Assembly: GCA_964342585.1 (NCBI GenBank)
Contig: CAYFHK010000042.1
Coordinates: forward strand, 1-20,104
Source of the DNA: Parvularcula sp964342585
Lineage (GTDB): Bacteria > Pseudomonadota > Alphaproteobacteria > Caulobacterales > Parvularculaceae
DNA: 20,104 nucleotides
Direction: 5' to 3'
Under the pieces are notes generated by a model. The model made no database searches. It was given only the letters and a program-made list of their open reading frames with translations, and was not told where the DNA came from. A program made the translations under genes and the position numbers. This document shows positions 1 through 6,155 of this stretch, piece by piece. Numbering within the stretch: the first letter of the stretch is position 1; every line of letters starts with the position of its first letter.

Positions 1-1149
1 TCTTGCGGCGGCGCGGCGCGGCGCGAGACCGACACGATGGACACATTTGTCGACAGCTCCTGGTATTATGCCCGCTTTGCGAGCCAGCCGGAGAACGCGC
101 CGGTGGTCCCCGCCGAGGCGTCGCGTTGGCTGCCTGTGGATCAATATATTGGCGGCATTGAGCACGCCATCCTGCATCTTCTTTATGCGCGCTATTTCGC
201 CCGCATGATGAAGGATTGCGGCTATCTCGATACGGACGAGCCCTTCCAACGCCTCTTCACCCAAGGCATGGTGACGCATGCGACCTATAAAGGCGCGGAT
301 GGGAAGTGGCTGTCGCCGGAAGAAGTGATCGTCGAGGGGAGCAAGGCGCTTCATGCAGAGACGAAGACGCCAATCACCGTCGGCCCCATCGAAAAGATGT
401 CGAAGTCCAAGAAGAACGTAGTCTCACCCGACGAGATTGCCGAAACCTTCGGCGCGGACTCGGCGCGCTTCTTTATGCTGAGTGACTCCCCGCCCGAGCG
501 GGATGTGGAATGGACCGAGAGCGGCGTTGAGGGCGCCTGGCGTTTTGCCAATCGCGTCTATGATCTTATCGCTTCCCATGAGGGCATCGCCTCGCAAGCC
601 CCCGACGCCGCGCCCGACGACATGGACGGCACGCTGGTCGAGATCCGCCGCGCCACCCACCGCGCCATCGCGGGCATCACGGAGGATATCGAGCATTTCC
701 GCTTCAACAAGGCCATTGCCCGGCTCTACGAATTTCTCGGACAACTCAAAGGCCTCAAGACCGGTGACGACGCCCAACGCTTTGTGACGGCGGAGGCGCT
801 TTCCGCGCTCGCGCGCCTCGTCTCCCCCTTCATGCCGCATCTGGCCGAGCAATGCTGGGCGACGCTGCACGGCCGCACGGCCGACACGACGACCGATCCC
901 GCGCAACTCGTGGTCAACGCCCCCTGGCCCGAAGCGGATCCTGGTCTTGTCACGTCGGACGAGGTCATGCTGCCCGTGCAGGTGAACGGCAAGAAACGCG
1001 CGGAGCTCACCGTGGCCAAAACTGCCAGCAAAGACGAGATCGAGGCCGCGGCCCTCGCCCTGCCCGAGGTCGCGCGCTTTACGGACGGCAAGGAAGTGCG
1101 CAAACTCATCGTGGTCCCGGGGCGGATCGTCAACATCGTGGTGGGATAG
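1..1149 (+). CDS. leuS: Leucyl-tRNA synthetase, C-terminal part (5' end outside window)
   Basis: Class I aminoacyl-tRNA synthetase that charges tRNA-Leu in the cytoplasm. The open frame runs in from base 1, so the gene starts upstream; 382 residues are visible, less than half of the usual 850-880. The fragment opens in the catalytic domain with the conserved ETDTMDTFVDSSWYYARF stretch, followed by the KMSKS signature at bases 394-408, which binds ATP in the Rossmann fold. After it come the helical anticodon-binding domain (roughly residues 165-310 of the fragment) and the small C-terminal domain (VQVNGKKRAELTV onward) that contacts the tRNA elbow. The first in-frame ATG, at base 37, lies inside the catalytic domain and is not the start. 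The stop TAG at 1147-1149 directly abuts the ATG of lptE, implying one transcript and coupled translation. The order leuS-lptE-holA is common in Alphaproteobacteria. Confidence 0.97.
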   Translation, partial: SCGGAARRETDTMDTFVDSSWYYARFASQPENAPVVPAEASRWLPVDQYIGGIEHAILHLLYARYFARMMKDCGYLDTDEPFQRLFTQGMVTHATYKGADGKWLSPEEVIVEGSKALHAETKTPITVGPIEKMSKSKKNVVSPDEIAETFGADSARFFMLSDSPPERDVEWTESGVEGAWRFANRVYDLIASHEGIASQAPDAAPDDMDGTLVEIRRATHRAIAGITEDIEHFRFNKAIARLYEFLGQLKGLKTGDDAQRFVTAEALSALARLVSPFMPHLAEQCWATLHGRTADTTTDPAQLVVNAPWPEADPGLVTSDEVMLPVQVNGKKRAELTVAKTASKDEIEAAALALPEVARFTDGKEVRKLIVVPGRIVNIVVG

Positions 1150-1764
1150 ATGAAACGCGGCCTTCTCTTCGCCTCCCTGGCTCTCGCGCTCAGCGCGTGC
1201 GGGTTCCAACCGCTTTATTCCACGACGGGCCCCTCGAGCGTGACCGAAGAGATGGCCGAGGTACGCATTGGACGCATCACCGGCCCGGCGGCGCCCAGCA
1301 ATTTCCTGGTGGAAGAGTTGCGCGAAACCTTGCCCGGCGAACAAGCCGGTGCAGGCGCCCGCTATGTCGTCGATCTGAAGCTTCGCGACCGCCAGCTCGC
1401 CGTCGCGGTGACAAGCGCCGCAAACACAGTCCGCTATAACTACACCGTGTTCGCGCAAATGATGATTACGGATACCGAAACCAACACGAGCCGCCGCCAA
1501 AACCTCAGTACCGTAACGAGCTATGGCGTCGTGCCGAGCCAGTATGCTTCCTATATTGGCCGGGAGGATGCGGTTCGACGTGCCTCCGAGGACCTTGCGC
1601 GGAAGATCGCTTTCGATATCGCGCTCTATCTGAAGGGTCGCGCACCGGCGCCATCAGAGATTGTAACGCCGCTGCCGCCTGACATGGATATCCTCGATCA
1701 AGGATATGATCCGGGCACCATAACCGAAACCGGTGAGCCCGCCCGGGCCCCGACGATGGAATGA
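1150..1764 (+). CDS. lptE: LPS-assembly lipoprotein LptE
   Basis: Outer-membrane lipoprotein that plugs the LptD barrel and helps insert lipopolysaccharide into the outer leaflet. The 204-residue product begins with a short basic n-region, a hydrophobic stretch and a lipobox LSAC, with Cys17 as the predicted lipidated residue. The mature start, CGFQPLYS, is typical of LptE (former RlpB family). The mature part has alternating strand patterns such as YVVDLKLRDRQLAV and YTVFAQMMITDTE, as expected of the LptE fold, and the C-terminal 30 residues are Pro-rich and probably disordered. The ATG follows the leuS stop with no gap, and the gene end overlaps holA by four bases (ATGA at 1761-1764), so lptE is very likely translated by coupling within the operon. 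Presence of LptE implies an LPS-bearing outer membrane. The assignment rests on the lipobox, the mature start and the neighbours. Confidence 0.93.
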   Translation: MKRGLLFASLALALSACGFQPLYSTTGPSSVTEEMAEVRIGRITGPAAPSNFLVEELRETLPGEQAGAGARYVVDLKLRDRQLAVAVTSAANTVRYNYTVFAQMMITDTETNTSRRQNLSTVTSYGVVPSQYASYIGREDAVRRASEDLARKIAFDIALYLKGRAPAPSEIVTPLPPDMDILDQGYDPGTITETGEPARAPTME

Positions 1765-2807
1765 CCGCGCTTAAACCCAAAGACGTCAGCGCTGCCCTCA
1801 AGGCACGACCCAAAGACGCCGTCGTCATCCTTTTGCATGGCCAAGACCAAGGCCTGATCCGTGAGCGCGCGGCGATCTTCGGTAAGCAGATCGTCGAAGA
1901 TCTCAACGATCCGTTCAACGCGATCGAGTTGGCCGACGCAGACCTTGGCGAGCCCGACCGGTTGTCAGTGGAACTCGCCGCGCTTTCCTTCATGGGCGGG
2001 GAACGGCTGATCCGTATTCGCACGGGGTCGGATACCGTGGCGAAGGCCGTCGATCGCGCCCTCACCGCCCTTGAGAAAGGCAACGCTGCCGCGAATGGGG
2101 TTGTGGTCATCGAGGCGGGCGAGCTGCGCAAGACGAACAAGCTCCGCAAACGATGCGAGCAGTCAAGCCTCGCCCTATCCATCGGCTGTTACGCCGAAAC
2201 GGGGCAGGACCTCCTGGCGAGCATCAAGACCCAGCTCGCCGAAGACACGCTGACCATCGACGATGAAGCGATGATGCTGCTCATCTCCCGCCTGGGGGAG
2301 GATCGCGGCATCACGCGGACCGAGGTTGAAAAGCTGGCTGTGTACAAACTGGCCGACGCTGGGACCGCCATCACCGCAGCGGATGTGCGCGACTGCCTCG
2401 CCGATAGCGCCGCAGACACCACGTTCGAGGCCATCGATGCCATGCTGCGCGGGCAAACCGCCGCGCTCTCCCTCGCCCTCCACGCCGCTCGGCGGGCCGC
2501 TGTCTCACCCCTAGGCATGTTACGTATCGCACAGGGCCGGCTCCTGCGACTCTTCGCGGTGCAGTCGGCAACCCATCAAGGTCTGCCAAAGCCATCGGCC
2601 CTCAAGAAGGCGCAGCCGCCGATCTTCTTCACCGAGCAGCGCAGTTTTGAGGACCAGCTTACCCGCTGGCCCCTGACGGCGCTTGAGGCGGCGCTCCGCA
2701 GCCTGATGGAGGCGGAGCTTTCCGCCAAACAGACGGGCATGCCGCAGACCGAATTGGTCGAGCGCACCTTTCTTCGGCTGGCTGCGGGCGCGGCCCGCCG
2801 CGCTTAG
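1761..2807 (+). CDS. holA: DNA polymerase III delta subunit
   Basis: Delta subunit of the replicative clamp loader, which opens the beta sliding clamp. The 348-residue length is normal. The N-terminal region VVILLHGQDQGLIRERAAIF matches the start of the family's AAA-like domain. A degenerate nucleotide-fold domain (about residues 15-140) is followed by the lid region with TLTIDDEAMMLLISRLGEDRG, then the C-terminal helical collar, including LLRLFAVQS and the end motif TELVERTFLRLAAGAARRA. No functional Walker motifs are visible, as expected for delta, which does not hydrolyse ATP. Translation starts in the ATGA overlap with lptE. The stop TAG (2805-2807) overlaps the stop of the convergent M16 peptidase gene, leaving no room for a conventional terminator. 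Identification is firm from sequence pattern plus the leuS-lptE-holA order. Confidence 0.95.
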   Translation: MTALKPKDVSAALKARPKDAVVILLHGQDQGLIRERAAIFGKQIVEDLNDPFNAIELADADLGEPDRLSVELAALSFMGGERLIRIRTGSDTVAKAVDRALTALEKGNAAANGVVVIEAGELRKTNKLRKRCEQSSLALSIGCYAETGQDLLASIKTQLAEDTLTIDDEAMMLLISRLGEDRGITRTEVEKLAVYKLADAGTAITAADVRDCLADSAADTTFEAIDAMLRGQTAALSLALHAARRAAVSPLGMLRIAQGRLLRLFAVQSATHQGLPKPSALKKAQPPIFFTEQRSFEDQLTRWPLTALEAALRSLMEAELSAKQTGMPQTELVERTFLRLAAGAARRA

Positions 2808-5557
2808 TCGATTTCCAAAAGCCGCGGCTCACCAAGGCCCAAACCATCCATCTGTGAACGGATTTCGTCCCAGTCACCGACGACGACCCATGTGAGATCC
2901 TTCGGATCAATCACTTTGCGGGCAGCCGACTGCACTTCATCGAGGGTGAGAAGCTCGTAGCGCTTGGCTTCATTCGCCGAATAGTCGAGCGGTCGACCAT
3001 AAAGGCTATCATCTAGCATGGCCGACAGCACTGATTGTGCGGTCTCAAACCGACCAGCATCGGCGCCCACAACACTGGCCACGGTTTGCCGCAGCTCTGA
3101 CTCTGAGGTGGGATTGTTGCCAATCACGCCATCGATCTCCGCGAGCAGCTCTTTAATTGTGGGGCCGGTCTTATCCGCCTGCACTGGCGCCTGGATCGCA
3201 AAGAGGCGTTGGCCTTTCGCATCGCCCGCGCCTGAGCGCACGCCGTAGGACCAACCTTTGTCCTCACGCAGATTCATATTGATCCGTGAGAGGAAATTGC
3301 CGCCAAAGCTGTCATTCATGGCTTCGATGGCGGTATCCTCCGGCATCCCTGTGGGGTCGATAATGCGGCCCGCTAGAATTAGGGACTGCTGTGTGTCGGG
3401 TTTGTCGACGACGATCAGTTGCGGCCCGTCGGGATTGGCCCGTTCGGGCACGGATTTCTCTGGCCCCTCGCCTGGCACCGACCAATCGCCGAAGGCCTCT
3501 TCGAGCTCGGCGACGATTTCGGCACGGCTGATGTCCCCACTGACGAAGATGGTTGCCGTCTCAGGGCGCAGCCACGCGGACTTCCACGCGGCGAGATCAT
3601 CTCGGTCCACCGACTGCAGCGCCTCGATATCGCCCTCAACACTGATGGCCCGGCCATAGGGGTGATCTTCGCCGAACACGGTGCCGCGCAGCGCACGCAC
3701 GCCGAGGGCGCGCATATCCGCTCGCTCTTGCCGCAAGCCATCGACTGCCTGCCCACGGAAGGTTTCGAGTTCATCTTCTGGGAAGCTGGCTTCGGTGATG
3801 AGGTCTGCAAAGAGCGAGAGGCCCTCCTCCGCATTCGGCGCAAGAACAGAGAGATAGGCGCGTGAATCATCGCGCGTGTTGTAGAAGTCGATTTGCGCGC
3901 CCAGGCCCTCTGCCGCCGTCGCGATCTCCTGGGCTGTCAGATCTTCCGTGCCCGTATCCATGAGGTTCATGACCATATCGGACAGCCCGCGGATCGGCAT
4001 CTCATTGTCACCCACCGGCACATTCGCCGTGGCGTCGCCTGCGTCGAATTGCATGGCCACCTGCACCACCGGCACTGTCGCCCGCGGCGCAATCACCACG
4101 CGGATGCCGTTGGACAAGGTGGCCTCCTCGACCTCCGGGAAGGTCAGCGTGCCGGTCTTTCCACGCGAGGGCAGTCCCGCCGAGCGATCATAGGCAGCCG
4201 CGCTTGTTTGATAGTTGGGGAACGGCAGCACTTTGAGCTCGTAATACCCGGCTTGCAGATAAGACGATGCTGCGTCGCGCACGTCCGCCCCCCGGGCCGC
4301 TTGCAGCCGATCAAGATTGTCGGTGACATAGAAATCAGGATCATCGAGGAACAAGGCGCCTTGGGCGAGGCTCGCCGCTTTCCCGCTCACGGCTTCAAGC
4401 CCGCGAATTTCGCTCGAGAGATAGGTGGTCTTGGCACGGCTCAATTCGTCGCGGGTCGGACCGGTCTTCAGAAACTGCGCAATCTCCTCATCGAGGATGG
4501 CATTGATACGCGGCAGCACCTCTTCAGACTTCGCATCGGTGATGAAGAAAATCTCTCCACTGAGGAGATTCTCACCGTAAAAAGCGGTGACGTTGTTTGC
4601 GATCCCCTCCTCGTCGACGAGCCGGCGATAGAGCCGTGAAGTTTTTCCCTGCCCCATGGCGCGAGCCATGATATCGAGAAGCGGTGCTTTGGCGTCGCCC
4701 GTCGGCGGTCCGACATATGTTCTGTATAGCCGAGGCTGCGCCACCCGATCGTGGAATTCGCCGCGCTTGATCTCCGTGAGTGGGACAGAATCCGCCACCG
4801 CCTTAATAAGCGGTGGCCCTGACGGGATATGCCCGAAATACTTCTCAACGAGCGGACGGGCTTCTTCGGCGTCGATATCGCCGGCCAACACCAAGACTGC
4901 ATTCGCCGCACCGTAATACTGCTCAAACCATCCGCCCACATCGTCGAGGGTCGCCGCGTCCAGATCTTCCATCGAGCCGATGGTCGAATGATGATAGGGA
5001 TGACCGACCGGGTACAGATTTTCGTAGATGTTCGTCCAAACCCGCATGCCGAACGGGCGATCCTCGCCCAGGCGCTTTTCGTTTTTCACCACACCAATTT
5101 GGTTATCGAGCTTCTCTTGGGTCACTGCCCCGAGGAGATGCCCCATGCGGTCGCTTTCAAGAAACAGAATTTGCTCAAGCGCGCCTTTGGGGACGGTCTG
5201 GTAATAGTTCGTCCGGTCGACATTTGTTGTGCCGTTATATTCCGTTGCCCCCATATCTTTAAGGGCAACGAAGAAGTCCTTGTCGAAATGCTCGGTGCCA
5301 TTGAACATGAGGTGTTCGAACAAATGGGCAAACCCTGTCTTGCCCTCGGGCTCGTCCTTCGACCCCACGCCATACATCACTTGGACGGCGATCACGGGCG
5401 CTTTGCGATCCTCGTGCACAACCACATCGAGCCCATTGTCGAGGGTGAAACGCTCAAAGGGCAGATCGACTTGAAGCTCGTCATTGGCGAAGGCCGGTAC
5501 GGCAACAGTAACGAGGGCCGCCGTAACGGCGGCAAACCGAACAAGTGCAGAGGGCAT
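2804..5557 (-). CDS. Secreted two-unit M16 (insulinase/pitrilysin family) metallopeptidase
   Basis: Predicted exported zinc peptidase of 917 residues that degrades or processes peptides in the periplasm. I chose the ATG at 5557 because GGAG lies 8 bases upstream; a longer frame from a TTG at 5575 would place that site inside the gene. Residues 1-24 form a signal peptide ending AFA, with ND following. The first M16 unit carries the inverted zinc motif HLFEH (His78, Glu81, His82) and the third ligand Glu160 in VVKNEKR, 77 residues further on. The second unit starts near residue 474 (LSNGIRVVIAP) and has GLSDMVMNLMDTGT at about 524-537 where a catalytic unit would have HxxEH, so it is non-catalytic, as is usual in fused M16 proteins. 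The gene is monocistronic: a strong terminator lies upstream and a convergent gene abuts its 3' end. The substrate cannot be inferred. Confidence 0.93.
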   Translation of the reverse strand: MPSALVRFAAVTAALVTVAVPAFANDELQVDLPFERFTLDNGLDVVVHEDRKAPVIAVQVMYGVGSKDEPEGKTGFAHLFEHLMFNGTEHFDKDFFVALKDMGATEYNGTTNVDRTNYYQTVPKGALEQILFLESDRMGHLLGAVTQEKLDNQIGVVKNEKRLGEDRPFGMRVWTNIYENLYPVGHPYHHSTIGSMEDLDAATLDDVGGWFEQYYGAANAVLVLAGDIDAEEARPLVEKYFGHIPSGPPLIKAVADSVPLTEIKRGEFHDRVAQPRLYRTYVGPPTGDAKAPLLDIMARAMGQGKTSRLYRRLVDEEGIANNVTAFYGENLLSGEIFFITDAKSEEVLPRINAILDEEIAQFLKTGPTRDELSRAKTTYLSSEIRGLEAVSGKAASLAQGALFLDDPDFYVTDNLDRLQAARGADVRDAASSYLQAGYYELKVLPFPNYQTSAAAYDRSAGLPSRGKTGTLTFPEVEEATLSNGIRVVIAPRATVPVVQVAMQFDAGDATANVPVGDNEMPIRGLSDMVMNLMDTGTEDLTAQEIATAAEGLGAQIDFYNTRDDSRAYLSVLAPNAEEGLSLFADLITEASFPEDELETFRGQAVDGLRQERADMRALGVRALRGTVFGEDHPYGRAISVEGDIEALQSVDRDDLAAWKSAWLRPETATIFVSGDISRAEIVAELEEAFGDWSVPGEGPEKSVPERANPDGPQLIVVDKPDTQQSLILAGRIIDPTGMPEDTAIEAMNDSFGGNFLSRINMNLREDKGWSYGVRSGAGDAKGQRLFAIQAPVQADKTGPTIKELLAEIDGVIGNNPTSESELRQTVASVVGADAGRFETAQSVLSAMLDDSLYGRPLDYSANEAKRYELLTLDEVQSAARKVIDPKDLTWVVVGDWDEIRSQMDGLGLGEPRLLEID

Positions 5558-5593
5558 GAAGAGGGCTCCAATCAACCAGATCGTGAAGCTGTA

Positions 5594-5622
5594 ACGTGCC
5601 GATGGGGTTTGTGGGCTGTCAA
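5594..5622 (-). promoter_or_regulatory. Candidate promoter of the M16 peptidase gene
   Basis: Read on the minus strand, a perfect TTGACA (plus bases 5617-5622) lies about 60 bases upstream of the peptidase ATG. A weak -10-like hexamer follows at a 17-18 base spacing (GCACGT or CACGTT, plus 5593-5599). The -10 is poor, but this gap sits downstream of a strong terminator, so the peptidase needs its own promoter here. Confidence 0.35.
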
Positions 5623-5644
5623 CTGCGCGCCGCGTGCCGCCCGT

Positions 5645-5684
5645 GACAAAACGAAAAGGCCGCGAGTTTTGGCTCGCGGCCTTT
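5645..5684 (-). terminator. Strong rho-independent terminator of the 97-aa membrane protein gene
   Basis: A perfect 12-bp inverted repeat, AAAGGCCGCGAG (5655-5666) and CTCGCGGCCTTT (5673-5684), encloses a 6-base loop. On the minus strand the stem is followed by TTTTCGTTTTG, a good U-tract. It lies 25 bases past the stop of the upstream minus-strand gene and before the M16 peptidase gene, so it separates the two transcripts. Confidence 0.88.
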
Positions 5685-5709
5685 CACATTCTCCATTGCG
5701 GAGGAAGGC

Positions 5710-6003
5710 TTAGCTTTTGCGCGTCACAGAGCCAGCAATGTAAGCGACGGTTTCGATCAGCACACGGCTCACCACCGCCGCGAGGATACCGAACACCATG
5801 GTTGGCCCCACAGCGTCATTATAAACGTTTTGCGCGGCATCGCTCATGAACGCTGGCGCCGCGAGATATTTCGCGAGCCCTGCTGCGCCATCTTGCAGAA
5901 GCGACACGCCCTGCGGCCACACCATGGCGAGGACGAACACAAGGCCCACCGCCAAAAGAATTGAAACGACCAGTTTGACAATGGCCCGAACGAAAATGCT
6001 CAT
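5710..6003 (-). CDS. Small two-helix membrane protein, function unknown
   Basis: I do not recognise this 97-residue protein. Two hydrophobic segments are clear: about residues 11-29 (LVVSILLAVGLVFVLAMVW) and 66-91 (GPTMVFGILAAVVSRVLIETVAY). They are joined by a roughly 36-residue loop rich in Ala. Positive residues cluster at both ends (Arg6, Lys10 and the C-terminal TRKS), so the positive-inside rule predicts both termini in the cytoplasm and the loop in the periplasm. The second helix contains an Arg and a Glu, unusual for a plain anchor and compatible with helix-helix packing or oligomerisation. The start ATG at 6003 is preceded by AAAGGTGG at good spacing. A promoter with a perfect -35 lies just upstream and a strong terminator just downstream, so it can be expressed alone. 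It follows the sensor kinase gene on the same strand and could also be reached by read-through. Confidence 0.8.
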   Translation of the reverse strand: MSIFVRAIVKLVVSILLAVGLVFVLAMVWPQGVSLLQDGAAGLAKYLAAPAFMSDAAQNVYNDAVGPTMVFGILAAVVSRVLIETVAYIAGSVTRKS

Positions 6004-6031
6004 AAATGCCCACCTTTGGCTTTGCGTCGAA

Positions 6032-6059
6032 ACGCTAGCAAGCGGGTAAATATTGTCAA
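6032..6059 (-). promoter_or_regulatory. Promoter of the 97-aa membrane protein gene
   Basis: On the minus strand TTGACA (plus 6054-6059) is followed after 16 bases by TAGCGT (plus 6032-6037), a moderate -10. The predicted transcript start lies about 20 bases before the ATG, leaving just enough leader for the AAAGGTGG ribosome binding site. The palindrome ATTCATGAAT (6062-6071) sits immediately upstream of the -35 and could be an operator; that is inference. Confidence 0.55.
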
Positions 6060-6155
6060 TAATTCATGAATGCTTGGTCATTGAAGATTTAGTGACAGGC
6101 AAGATCACAACCGTGAATTCTTTTGCAGCGCAAAAATCAGAAGCAAAGAGTGCTG

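Noticed and set aside
424..1500. 358-codon open frame on the minus strand opposite leuS and lptE
   Set aside because: It mirrors two well-identified genes; its translation is rich in Arg, Gly and His with no domain pattern. It is a GC-driven shadow frame.
3893..4639. 248-codon plus-strand open frame opposite the middle of the M16 peptidase
   Set aside because: Shadow of the real gene; no ribosome binding site or family-like sequence.
4829..5713. 294-codon plus-strand open frame opposite the N-terminal half of the M16 peptidase
   Set aside because: The opposite strand encodes the signal peptide and zinc motif of a clear family member. The plus-strand product has no recognisable motif and runs through the terminator.
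6121..6135. TTTTGC-AGC-GCAAAA hairpin after the kinase gene
   Set aside because: Only 6 bp, AT-rich, with a 3-base loop and no T-tract on the minus strand; too weak to call a terminator.
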